64,000 nt of DNA, from NCBI GenBank assembly GCA_037157565.1, contig JAZHRO010000002.1, positions 33,004,501-33,068,500 on the forward strand, read 5' to 3'. Shown here piece by piece: positions 32,501 to 43,539 of this stretch. The position numbers and the translations under genes were made by a program. Origin of the DNA: Thalassia testudinum (Eukaryota; Streptophyta; Magnoliopsida; Alismatales; Hydrocharitaceae). The notes beneath the pieces were generated by a model. It made no database searches. It was not told the DNA's origin and was given only the letters and a program-made list of their open reading frames with translations. The stretch's first letter is position 1; each line of letters opens with the position of its first letter.

Positions 32501-33662
32501 GGCGACGATCTTTGATTTTTTCTTCGCGTTTTCTAACTTACAAATCATTTACCTCACTTCTCTCCTTTCTTATTGTAATTGCAGGTACTCTTTTGAGATG
32601 AGCAAAAGTGGTAGATTGGAGTAAAGTGCTGTGAAAGGTTTTGTAAGTTATCCCCCACCTCCCACCCATTAGATTTCATTCCACAACATAATAACACAAA
32701 CATCAATCAACCTAGATGTTCTTATAAACTCTAAGGTTAGATTGTTTATTGTTTGACACCCACACCTGCCCCAACCCCCACATTAAAAAAAGAAAAATAA
32801 AAAAAAAATCTCATAGAGGTACACAACCTCATATGATTTTCAAACTCAACCGGTAAACTGATCTTTGGAGCCGATACATACATTCAAACACATAATTGAG
32901 TAAAAATCAGATTAGGTAATCACTTGTGTGCCTAATTAAGTGGTGCAACTGGCGAATTGTTTGAGTTGATTGGGCCGCACCACTTCAATTAAAATTAACT
33001 CATCAAGTAGCTGCCACATAGGTTCAACTCTTAGAGATTTACAAGGCACTCCACATTCTTTTTAAGTTTTAAAGGAAAACATTTTCACCCGTGCTTTCAA
33101 AACCTAGTGTGCCAACGAAACTTGTTTGAAAACACCTAAGTTGAATCCTAAAAGCTACTAAGCAAGATTTGAACCCTAAAATTCACCGCATCACAAAATA
33201 ATCTTGCTTGAAAATCACTGGTTGTGCATACACGCACAAATCAATCAATCATTAAGGGCACAACCCATATAAAGGGCCCATCACATTCCAAAGCACATTC
33301 AAACCTAGCCCTAAATAAAATAGAGTAGACGTTGGCTTTAAGAATTTGACTCGCTCTTCAGAGCCCAGAACGAGATTATTTTTGATTAATCGATTTCTAC
33401 TGTTCAATCTGATGTCTAGCTAGGGGAGCAGAATCAAACGATCACGGCTGGGGGGTACACTAGGAACCGGAGGCGCAAGACGAAGGAAGAACCTTCTCCC
33501 CAGTCCCTACTTCTAACTGATTAGATTGAACAGACAGAAGTAGATCAAATCGTTCCTTTATCTCAAGATGGGTTTTGGGAGTCTGTAGGTCTGTAGGCTA
33601 ACCCAATTAAGGACAGGTTTGATTGTTTGTATTGCAGGGTACCTTTCTTCCTCCCGTTTATC
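32501..33662 (+). other. Element E untranslated leader
   Basis: Non-coding. The block 33403-33535 matches the leaders of A and B (CTAGCTAGGGGAGCAG, GGGGGTACACTAGGAACC, GAAGAACCTTCTCCCCAGTC). Nothing else recognised. Confidence 0.65.
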
Positions 33663-34060
33663 ATGAATCCTTCCACATATTACACGCATTCCCACTCTTT
33701 CCCTCCTGTTTTGAATTATCTTCAACATGACGATTATCCCGACTCGTACTATAATCAATCATCAGTTAGTTGGGATAACTCGGATTAGGGATACAGTTCC
33801 GGACCTCCGTGTTTAGGGTCTAACCCTGAACACTATGATTGTGATTTTTATCCTTCTCAGAGCCACATCGATTATAGATCGTCATCCTTTCATGAATAAC
33901 CTAATACGATCTACAATCAAGAAGGATACACTGATCCTTACCCATCCTCTAATTACACTATCTTTAGGTCATCACCACCTTTTGAACAATCTAAAATGAC
34001 CTAATATCAGGAAGGGTATAACGAATCTCAATTCATTAATTCCCCTGCTTTGACCCCAAA

Positions 34061-34065
34061 CCCGC
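34061..34065. other. Target-site duplication CCCGC, left copy
   Basis: CCCGC precedes the solo LTR; the right copy is 36734-36738. Confidence 0.88.
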
Positions 34066-36733
34066 TGATGAGAACCTCATCATGAGCCATAACTAGCTCA
34101 TTTTGACCCAATACAAAGGATAAAAGCTCCTACATAACTCAAGGAAAGGCTTAACTCAGAGAATTCTGAGTTTAAGGAGAAAATAAGTCATAAGGGGTAA
34201 AAATGCAATTTTACCAGTATAATCTGCATACAGGGTAATTCAGGGTCCAAACATAGGTCAAAGCAACCTAATAAGAATAAAAGTGGGATGAGATGATCTG
34301 ACAAGGGCTACAGCAATTTCAAGGAACTAAGTGATAATCTGTAACCCTAAAACAACCCACTTCAATTCACGAGGTTCGAGGCAAAGTAAAAATAGAATAA
34401 ACCCTCTAAAATTCATAGAAAAATAATATCTAGGGTTTAGAACCTTCAATTTGGCCTTCAGAACCCATTTTGACCTACATTGAGAACCATGCCCAATTAA
34501 TAACTTAATTTGGGTTTTTGCATAAATTGACCGGTCAAACAAGGTTTAATATAGAAATGAAATTCACCATCAGATTCCTTAGGTCCTAATTAATCATGTA
34601 TAAAAACTTGAGCCTAAGAAGAAACCTCCTTGACCGACTTTACACTTTGGTCCTCATATATTTACTTTTTGGCCCTCAACTTTTGAACCGTCGCATTTTG
34701 GCCCCTAACTCTCCTTCGTTCTTTGCATTCAGGTCCCCCCTGCAAAACCGGCCAGCACCATGCTCCGGCGACCTTGCGCGGAGCATGGCGCCGCGCAGGG
34801 TGAGGGGGAAAGCCTGGCAAGTAAACCAGGGGTGCCCTGCGTTGTCAGCCGTCGCAGGGACACCCCCTGGTCGCTGTAGCCCACCATACCGACCGTGCGA
34901 ACGCACGGACGGTATGGGTTTTCGTCTCCGGCCATCCTCCGGCGAGGGAGACACGTCGTCTCCCTCCGCCTCCCTCCCTGTTTTGATCCCTATAAATACC
35001 CCCCGTTGCTCCACCGACCGGGGCAGCTCGGATCTGACGGAGAAAACCCCCAACTTTCCTCTCTTCTCTCTCCGGAAGACGCTCACCAGCTCCGACGGTT
35101 CCTCCCCCTCCTCCTCTTCCCTCTGACGTAATACCAGCAGCAGAGACTTCCTCCCCTGCTCTTCCCGCGCCACGCCGTACCCAGCTGGCGCCTCTCCGGC
35201 TCTCTGCTCGCCGCCGCCCCTTTCCCTGAGCATCTTCTTCTCCGGCGACAGTCGATACGACTGTCGCCCTACTGCTCCCCCTTCGTCCCTGCAAGTAAGT
35301 TAGAACTACTTCCCTTCCTCTCCTCTTTCTTTCCCCGGTTTCAATTTGTTCAATTAAGCCCTCGACCGACCCTGACCATCGTCACCCCCTTCGTCTCCAG
35401 CCACCCTCCGGCGAGATGTTCCCACCGCTCCACAGCCTCACACACCTCGCCGACCCTCACCGAACCTCCGCCTCATCACACTGAGCACCCCCCACCCCTC
35501 CACTGCCACTCCACACCTCCGTAACGCTCCCCCGAACAAACCCATTCCTCCAGTTGCAGTCCAACCTAGGGCTGCCGCCAGACACCACCTTGCGGCTTGC
35601 CGCGCAGCTCCACACCTTCGCCGTGCCACGGCGAAGGTTCCCCAGTGGTTTGATCAGGCCGAGAGGCCATATTCGTGTCCGACAGGTTTTGAGGTTCGAC
35701 CGCCATTAACGCACATTGAAGCAGCTTCTCCCACGCTCCAGGCTTGAGGACTCCAGGTCTCCAGCTGCTGCGGATTACGGGGAGTCTTGCGAAGGCAGCC
35801 AGCCAGCAACCTACGCAAATCGAAGCCGCAGCTGCAGAAGCTAGGCCGCGGTCTCCCAGCAGGCGCACGCGAGGAGAGGTCTCCGTTTAGTCCCACATCG
35901 GTAAGCCTCACAACCTTTTCACTGTTTAAATTGATTTTGTGCATTAGCCTTACTGCCTCAGCACACGGGGTGAGGTCCCCTTCACCCGCCCGGTTACCCG
36001 GTCTCGTCCGCGCTCACGCCCCGTGGACCTGACCCGACCCGACTTAGACTGACCTGCACTCCTCGCCCACCACGCACGCCGGTGGGCCTGGACCCGGGCG
36101 CGACCCGAACCCGATTATCCGGCAGCTCTGGGAGAGCTTTCCCAAGAGTGGTTTCAGAGAGAGAGAGACGCGGGGGGAGAGGGTAGAGTAGGTTTTGTCC
36201 TCTGACGTAAGCTCTGAAGTGTGCAGGCACAGGTGAAGAAGAAGGACCGCGGAAGAAGAAGGAAGCTGAGGGAGACACTGTAGCAACAGGCAGTTTAAGT
36301 CGTCTGATTTGGAAATCAGACGACGTCCGGAAGGGAAAAGAAGAAAGGAGGGGCGACGTCCTGACTGGAAAAAGAAAAGAAGAAAGAAGAAGATCTGAAG
36401 AAAGACAGAAGAAAAAGGAAGAGCAGGAACAACTGGAAGAAGAAGAAGAGCATCACCACTACAGAAGAAGAACATCACCTCTGCAGACAAAGAAGAAGAA
36501 GATCTGAGACGAGGAGAAAACAAAGAGAAAAGAAGACAACAAATTCTTTCTCTCTCTCTTTCTTTATTTTTGTAAAAGAAACATGTATATCTCTAGAATA
36601 CAACTTGCTCCCTGAGTTCGACCTCGGGAACTCTTTTATTTTCCGAGTAAAAAATTTTATATTTGAAATGTTGGCAATAACTGGCTATACTACAACGCTA
36701 TAACAATAAAACCCGGTTGCCCACAGCGTTTCA
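34066..36733 (+). mobile_element. Solo LTR of the element C family (2668 bp) inside element E
   Basis: TGATGAGAACCTCATCA...GCGTTTCA with duplication CCCGC. The opening matches the C 3' LTR stub (28731) and the end matches the C 5' LTR remnant (6287-6680). TATA box CTATAAATA at 34990-34998. The GC-rich centre (34700-36100) produces long open frames on both strands that overlap each other and have no recognisable domains; I regard them as chance. No internal domain is present, so it arose by LTR-LTR recombination. Confidence 0.92.
34990..34998 (+). promoter_or_regulatory. TATA box of the solo LTR at 34066-36733
   Basis: CTATAAATA followed by a C-rich leader (CCCCCCGTTGCTCC), the usual look of an LTR transcription start. 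Confidence 0.6.
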
Positions 36734-38140
36734 CCCGCCCAATCCTGAACCAACTCGTTTGGTTTAGGGTAACTAGGTTCAAGAAAAGGTTCTGGCTAAC
36801 TTGAGGAATATCATACAATCTTTAGAAGTTCATCAAATACCTTACATTGAGAGATTGGAGCCCCTGATTGAAATGATTGATGATTTGAACAAGTCTTTGT
36901 TGGATTGACTCCAGGATGTTAAGGATAAGAACCCGGGTGAGTTTCTACTTAGGAAGTTAGCGAAATTAAGGATGAGATTTGTGGTCTCTTTGACTCAATC
37001 GTGGGATGATTCCCAGGATGAACCCTCTTCAGGAGAGCCAATTCCAGAACTCGTTCAGGCACCTGTTGGAGGGGACACATGTTACGGGGCTGACCAGATT
37101 GAATTAAAGCAACAAATTGAGGATGATCTAATTTCTTCACCTGAGATCCCTGAGCCGGGGTACGAGGAAACGTATGTCTCCATGGATTAGAAAGTGACAG
37201 ATGATTTTGAGACATACATTAATACAGATCTTGATTCTGATTGTGAAGATTTGATTTGCAAAGTCTCACACGAGTTTACAGAACACGATTTTTGTGAGAC
37301 GATTAGGCCTGAGGAATCTGAAAGATCATTTGATAGCCCAAGAGCTGAGGAAACTGTTCTTATCAGGTCACACATTACGGATCCAGAATCTCATTTTCTG
37401 GAGGATTCAATTCAATGCCCTGATTGTCAGTTACACCCCGTTGAGCTGATTGATGATTCTATTTCTGAGATAATTAGACCCAAGTCAATTTTGATTCAGC
37501 CACATCATTTAGACTTGGAGATTTCAGATGGGGTGCAAGAGGTCCCGGAATTTAACATTCGGAATGAGGAGGATAGAAGCTGGGAAGTTCTGATTTAGGA
37601 AGCTAACCTCAGAGGAAGTAGAAGACTATGTGGAAGGGCTCCTATTAAGCTGAAACCATCACACCAGGACCCTTACGACATCTGTTCTGATGATGTCCAA
37701 CCTAAGTGTACATTCAATGATTATCCTTTTGAGATTGAATTCTCTATAACCTGACTTTTTGGTCTTGGGTTGCATCCTCATAAATCGCAAGCCCGACCCC
37801 ATTTGCATACTGATTTTAGGTTTTGGGTAATTTTTATCTAGAACCTAAGATATTCTCGATTATGGGGTATGGTCTACACCACAATCTAGTCCACATCTGT
37901 GGACCTCTACTGACAGGTCGGAGGTTTCTTCTGTTTATTCTGATTCTGACCTGCACCTGTGAATTCTTCATTTCTCTTCTTTGTATAGTGTGCCTAGCTG
38001 AAGGCACTGAATTCAGCACATATACAGTTCTTTTTAGTTTTCATCTCAGAGTGGACCTGACATTCACGCAATTCAGGTACTTTCTAAGCTATTCCACTCT
38101 ATTTTATGTCTTTTTAATACAATGAGGATGTTGCATTAGA

Positions 38141-38156
38141 TAGGCATGGGGGGTGG
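38141..38156 (+). other. Internal polypurine-like motif of element E
   Basis: TAGGCATGGGGGGTGG, 1.2 kb upstream of the terminal tract, which reads TAGGCATGGGGGTA. Confidence 0.65.
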
Positions 38157-38551
38157 ATATTCATCTCTGAATTTATTCGTCAGCTCCGTAGATTTGTTTT
38201 ATTTTCTTTTATTAAAAAAAATTATGGAATTAGGAAAGAGAACTTGGGTTTAAGAAAATTTTCTATCATAGGAAATACTACATTATGATCTGAATACAAA
38301 GACCCTTCAGGTCTTTGGACTTAATCAGCCTGTGTATCCACTAAAATGTGGATTTGTTTTTCGAGTTCTCACCAACCTAAATTCTATTTTAATTGGAGTA
38401 AATAAGTTTGGGTGATAAGTACACGACTTATCAACCTGCCCTCTGATTTGAGGGAACTTTGAGTTTTTAGCATCTACGCACTTTCTTTGCACTGACTTGT
38501 TGTTCGGTGATTCTAACGAAAATTGGGTAGCTAATAAACCTTCTAGGGTGA

Positions 38552-38797
38552 TATGGCTGGCAAGTTGTCGTGGGTAACAGCCCATAGGTAGGTTGTCCAG
38601 AGCCCAGTCACTAGATCTTTCTCTATTTGCTGCCTTTAGGTAAATCTTAGACTAGGGAAGCCACCTACTTAAAAAAAAAAATCAAAAGAAATAGGAGAAA
38701 AGAAAAAAAAAAGAAATAAGCCATACTTCGCCGCACGAGTATGGCTGGCAAGTTGTCGGTGGTAACAGCTCATCGACCGGTTATCCAGAACCTAGCT
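38552..38797 (+). repeat. Direct repeat pair in the element E tail
   Basis: ATGGCTGGCAAGTTGTCG, then GGTAACAGCYCAT and a RGGTTRTCCAGARCC-like end, twice, about 190 bp apart. Same pair as B 9771-10035 (reverse strand). Confidence 0.75.
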
Positions 38798-39328
38798 CAA
38801 TAAATGCATTGAAAATTCTCAAAACACTTAGGTAGAAGCGGAGAAGTAGAATAAACCGGGGAGATATACACTGGATTCACCCTTATGTTAACCCCGTAAA
38901 AAAATAAAAGTAGGGAGAAAGCTACCGGTTGTAAAGATACACCTTTAGGCAGAATTTTTTTTTTAGGTCACCTAAAGGCGTAGAAATTCGAAGTTCATTT
39001 TAACTGCCGGTCAACGAGTCTATCACATTCACAATAAGATACTTAAAACTTAGGGTTCTCATCAAATCTTGGGTGAGTTGAATGGCCGTAGAAAGCCACT
39101 CTTAAATCCTAAAACTTGAAAATTCAAAAAAAAATTAGAAAAGAGGAAAAAGAGAAAAAGAAAATTTTCTTTGAATAAGGCGAGGGCTTAAGGCAATGTG
39201 CATTTTGCAGATACTCGGGCATTGTTGTGTCTTCGAAAGTTCAGATCTTAAGTAGACATTTTCTTAATGATTGAAAATAACTCATACTCAAATAATCCAA
39301 CCTGATTCTTTTATAAATAGCATATAAT

Positions 39329-39365
39329 TTTTGCTAGGGACTAGCAAAAGATAGGCATGGGGGTA
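39329..39365 (+). other. Pre-PPT hairpin and polypurine tract of element E
   Basis: TTTTGCTAG (39329-39337), loop GGA, CTAGCAAAA (39341-39349): a perfect 9 bp stem. Then AGGCATGGGGGTA directly before the 3' LTR. Confidence 0.85.
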
Positions 39366-41181
39366 TAATGTGAACATGTTTACACTGCTTAAGATGTCTA
39401 TTTATGCATGTTCTTAAGCATAGGATTGCATTGCGTGCTATAAATATTGCATAACATGCATCATCTTGCATTTAGAATAGTTTGAATAAAATGGAGGTTA
39501 ATTGTCTCCTTTTATGTTCATGGATAGGGAAAACTTTTTATCGGGGCCTCAGATCGAAGATCCAACCGTATAGATGTGATCAGGGCGACGATTGGAGTTT
39601 AACGACTCCAAGATCGCCCTAATCAGGCAACTGTAGCATTAGATAGAGACCAGGGAACCCTAGAAGATCAAGGGACAAGATGGTGTGAATCCACACTTTA
39701 AACGACAAATCCGACCGCACGGATGGATTCGGATCGACGATCGCAGCCTAACAGCGTGAAAATCGACTCAATCCGACAACCGTGGCACCATCTACATCAT
39801 CTAGAAGATGGACGGCTAAGATGGTACCATGTGGTGCCATCTCAGCTGTCCATCCGGCCCTCAAGACCATCGCTGCCTCTCCAAAGGACATCCAGCGCAC
39901 GATTTGGGTCATTGGATCTTCATCCAACGGTTGTGGATGCGACGCCTTAAATCATCCGTGCGACCTTCTCGACTGCATAGCGCAGCAGAGATGACGCTGC
40001 GGGCGAAGCAGAGCTCGCAGGGTCAAGCCCCCACGAGCCTCAAACTAGGCGTGGGTGAGCGGGCGTGTGGAGCGTCGAATCGCGATCGAATGGTTGCGCA
40101 TGCCCGATAGCGCCCACGCGCTATTACACGCGGGGCGAAGACGCAGCATCGTACGCGGGCAGGCGCGCGCTGAGGGGGTGGGCGTAGCGTGATCTGAGCC
40201 GTCTGATCTCGCGATTGGACGGCTGAGGATGGCTGAACGTGCGCGTGCATTGAGTGCGCTGGCAAGCGAGCGGGTGCGTGTGCGTCGCCCACTAAGCCCA
40301 CGTTCGGACCTTTAGCGACGATTTTATCCGTCACTAAAGGTCCTGAATTAATGCTTTAAAAGTTGTAATGACCAAATTGCCCCCACTCCTTGCAACTATA
40401 AAAGGAGACCCCCTCCACACAAAATTCTCATCCCTTCCTTCTCTTCTCTCCCTCTCCAAAACTTAAGAGAAGCTTGTTCCACACCCGGGACGCTTCTCGC
40501 GACATAAAGTCAATTTTTTGTCCCCCTTTCGGAAGCAGATCCCGTGACGACGACGACGTGCTGCCCCGTTCCCGTTCTTCCCGTTTTGTTCTCCTTTGTC
40601 CTGCTCCGTCCTCCTTTGTCCAGGCGTTGTCCCATCCGGCTCGTCCTCCAAAAGACCGTCGAGGAGGATATTTCTCTCCCCATTCTTTTACTACTTTTTA
40701 GAGTAGTTTGGCTTGTCCTCCAAGCGACCGTCGAGGAGGATATCTCTCTCCCCATTCTTTTACTGCTTTCTAGAATAGTTTTATTACTTTCTAGAATATA
40801 TTTACTAGTTTCTAGTGTAATCATTTTCCTGCTTTCTAGTCGTAATATTTAGTGCAATGAATAATCATTCTGATGATAAAATTCCATATTTATTCTACAT
40901 CTCTTTTTGGTTTTCATTTGTAATATTCTTTCTCTCTCTTACTCTCTTTGTCTCTCTTATATTTATTGTAAATAGTTAGATAGTTCTAAACAATTAAATT
41001 ACTTCGTGACAAATAAAACAAACGCAAATTTTTTAAATCAAACGTCCGCCTCCCTATGTTCGACCCGAGATTTCCATTCCAGTATAAATTTTATTTGTTG
41101 AACACGAGTTCTTCGCTTTCATACTACGACGACAAGGTTTTCAAAACCAAACACATTAGCGTAGCACCTCGACGTTCAACA
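39366..41181 (+). repeat. 3' LTR of element E (1816 bp)
   Basis: Starts TAATGTGAACATG (the terminal TG has decayed to TA) and ends GTTCAACA. Collinear with the 5' LTR, with scattered substitutions, many at CpG or CHG sites. TATA box 40396-40405, tRNA-like module 39978-40031. The right duplication GTAGG follows (41182-41186). Confidence 0.95.
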
Positions 41182-41186
41182 GTAGG

Positions 41187-41900
41187 AAAGTTCAAACTGA
41201 AAAAGGCTACCAAATCACTCGTATCCGTAGTGATCATGGGGGTGAGTTTGAAAATTCCTTGTTTGATGATTTTTGTCAAGAGCATGGTATTTCTCATGAG
41301 TTTTCTTTTCCCCAAACACCTCAACAAAATGGGGTGGTTGAGAGAAAGAACCGTACTCTTCAAGAGTGTGCTCAAACATTGCTCATAGACTCGGGGTTAC
41401 CGAAGTACTTTTGGGCTGAGGCGGTTAACACGGCTTATTACGTGTTAAATCTCACCTTAATTCGATTCGGGTTGTGAAAAACTTGTTTTGAACTATACTA
41501 TGGGAAAATACCCAAAATTAGTTATTTTAAAGTTTTGAATGTCGATGTTTTATTTTGAATACCCGCTCTAATTTAGATAAATTTGATGCCAAAGGTGAAG
41601 AAGCCATCTTTATTGGTTATTCCTCACGTAGTAAGGCATATCAGGTTTTTAACAAGACCGCATTAATAGTGGAGGAAACCCTCCATGTTTCCTTCGATGA
41701 ATCTCCTCACTCCTCCATTGACGGAGTCAATATGGATGATGAAGATGATTCTACTATTGATGTGTCTAACATTCCAAACTCCAATATCCATAATCTTCCA
41801 AAAGATTGGATATATCAAAGGGATCATCCCGAAAGTCAAGTCATTGGAAGTGTTTGTAATGGCGTTAAAACCCGATCTCGTTTTAGTTGCTCCTTTGGTC
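41187..41900 (+). pseudogene. pol: Element F integrase, C-terminal half
   Basis: Resumes after the E insertion with the second catalytic Asp in IRSDHGGEFEN (about 41217-41250, read in the frame of F rather than the shifted frame) and the Glu in NGVVERKNRTLQECA (about 41327-41370). WAEAVNTAYYVLN follows. After a TGA and a damaged segment, NLDKFDAKGEEAIFIGYSSR and SKAYQVFNKTALIVEETLHV mark the end of the domain and the start of the RT linker (to about 41720). H carries the same segment at 58130-57900 on the other strand. Confidence 0.85.
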
Positions 41901-42900
41901 TCTCTGCCTCTATATCTCAAGTTGAACCCAAGAGTGTCGAGGAAGCGTGCTCCGAAGAACCTTGGATGATGGCCATGCAGGCGGAGCTCAACCAATTCCA
42001 AAGGAATGAAGTCTGGGATCTAGTACCTAAGCCTGAAGGGAAAATGGTAATAGGTACCGAATGGGTATTCTAGAACAAGTTGAATGAATCCGATACGGTC
42101 ATTCGGAACAAGGCTCGGTTGGTAGCACAAGGGTACAACCAAGAAGAAGGAATTGATTTTGATGTGACCTACTCACCCGTAGCTTGACTCGAATCAATTC
42201 GCATGCTTCTTGCTTATGCTACCTTTCTTGGCTTTAAACTCTTTCAAATGGACGTTAAGAGCACATTTCTTAATGGATTCATTAAGGAGGAAGTTTTTGT
42301 AAAATAACCTCCTGGTTTTGAGTCTCATGATAAGCCTCATTTTATCTACAAATTAAACAAGGCACTATATGGTCTAAAGCAAGCTCCTAGAGCTTGGTAT
42401 GAAAGGCTCAAAGACTACTTGTTAAATGCAAAATTCTCTATAGGGGAAGCTAATTCCACATTATTCATTAAAAGAAAAGGAAAAGACATTTTATTAGTTC
42501 AAATATATGTAGATGATATTATATTTGGTGCTACTAATGAATCTATGTGTAGAAAGTTTTCAGAAATTATGTAGGAAGAATTCGAAATGAGTTTGATGGG
42601 TGAACTCAAGTTTTTCTTAGGCTTGCAAATCACTCAGCTCGAAATTGGAACCTTTGTGTGTCAATCAAAATACACAGAGGAGATGCTGAAGAAATTTGAA
42701 ATGATTAAAAGTAAAGGGAAGAACACTCCTATGAGTGTTACAACTTCCCTAGACTTAGACGAATCAGGTACGCCCATCGATCAAAAGCTCTATCGTAGCA
42801 TGAATGGATCTTTACTGTATTTAACTTCCAGTAGACTTGATATTTTGTTTAGTACCTGCTTATGCACTAGGTTTCAATCAAACCCTAAAGAATCAACCTA
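41901..42900 (+). pseudogene. pol: Element F reverse transcriptase
   Basis: Starts with EPKSVEEACSEEPWMMAMQA and RNEVWDLVPKPEGKMVIGT. After a TAG it continues with NKLNESDTVIRNKARLVAQG, a VTYSPVA segment with a TGA, LYGLKQAPRAWYERLKDYLL, and the catalytic YVDDIIFGATNES (YVDD 42506-42517). The thumb frame 42587-42901 follows: MGELKFFLGLQITQLEIGTF. At least five stops (TAG in VF-stop-NKL, TGA in VA-stop-LES, TAA in VK-stop-PPGF, TAG in M-stop-EEFE). Catalytic aspartates are present, but the protein cannot be made whole. Confidence 0.88.
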
Positions 42901-43428
42901 AATGCTGTAAAACGAATATTTAGATATCTAGTTGACACATCTGATTATGGCTTATTCTACCCTAGGAGTCCACAATTCAACTTAGTTACATATAGCAATG
43001 CAAACTACGCAGGTAGCCGCACCGATAGGAAGAGTACTAGTGGGACATGCCAATTCTTGGGCGAATCACTAGTCTCTTGGTTCTCAAAAAAATAATCTAG
43101 TGTAGCCCTATCAACTACAGAAGCTGAATACATAGCCACCGCACTAGCATGTTCCCAAGTGCTTTGGATGATATTTAATAAGGTAAAAATATTATGTGAC
43201 AATACTGGTGCTATCAACCTCTCGAAAAATCTCGTACATCACTCTCGCACAAAACATATTGATGTTCGACATCACTTTTTGAGAGATAATGTACTTAAGG
43301 GAAAAATCGAGGTTGAATTTATTTTTACTGAATTACAATTGGCTGATATTTTCACTAAACCAGTGAATTATGATCGCTTTAATTATATACATAGGAAATT
43401 AGGCATATGTAAGCTAAGTGATATTTGA
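42901..43428 (+). pseudogene. pol: Element F RNase H
   Basis: Copia-type RNase H: SNANYAGSRTDRKSTSGTCQ, a TAA in the SWFSKK-stop-SSVAL segment, STTEAEYIATALAC, ILCDNTGAINLSKNLVHHSR, TKHIDVRHHFLRDN and LADIFTKPVNYDRF to the stop at 43428. A short deletion near 43170 removes residues after WMIF. This is the end of pol. Confidence 0.87.
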
Positions 43429-43539
43429 AGAATTTAGTGACTTAATGGAACTTTGTCGTGAGCATAGATGGAGCCTTGACTTTGCTAACTTAAAAGCCTT
43501 CATTCTCAGTTCAAACATCAAAATTCACATTCTGTGCAA

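Larger units (their letters stand above)
33663..37598 (+). pseudogene. Element E long ORF of unknown function, split by a solo LTR
   Basis: Starts at ATG 33663 (MNPSTYYTHSHSFPPVLNYL). First half (33663-34065): Tyr/Ser/Pro/Asn-rich with repeated YNQEGY- and YQEGYN-like blocks. Second half (36739-37598): a helical stretch (QSLEVHQIPYIERLEPLIEM) and a long acidic part (DDFETYINTDLDSDCEDL, VHPV-like Cys pair CPDCQ). Without the solo LTR and one duplication copy the two halves total 1263 nt, exactly 421 codons in one frame, with about seven in-frame stops of the CAG, CAA, CGA or TGG decay type. I recognise no gag, protease, RT or integrase motif. It could be a highly diverged gag-like or accessory protein; I assign no function. 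Confidence 0.6.
37599..39365 (+). other. Element E 3' region
   Basis: 37599-38125 continues in broken frames from the ORF (fragments such as LHPHKSQARPHLHTDF) and then becomes non-coding. It includes an internal polypurine-like motif (38141-38156), a direct repeat pair (38552-38610 and 38740-38797), A-rich runs (38690-38720), the hairpin (39329-39349) and the terminal polypurine tract (39353-39365). It matches the B tail in order. Confidence 0.7.
30679..41181 (+). mobile_element. Element E: non-autonomous LTR retrotransposon inside F
   Basis: LTRs 30679-32478 and 39366-41181, 5 bp duplication GTAGG, tRNA-Asp-like primer site, terminal polypurine tract. Length 10,503 bp, about 7.8 kb without the solo LTR 34066-36733. 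LTRs are of the element A family, and leader and tail resemble B, but the interior has no gag, protease, RT or integrase motif. Only a long broken ORF (33663-37598) of unknown type is present. It could move only with proteins supplied by an autonomous Athila-like relative, which is inference. Confidence 0.92.

Noticed and set aside
34596..35294. Long overlapping open frames (up to 185 codons) on both strands in GC-rich DNA
   Set aside because: They lie inside a solo LTR with borders and target duplication, overlap one another on both strands, have Arg/Gly/Ser-biased composition and show no domain; high GC content explains the lack of stops.
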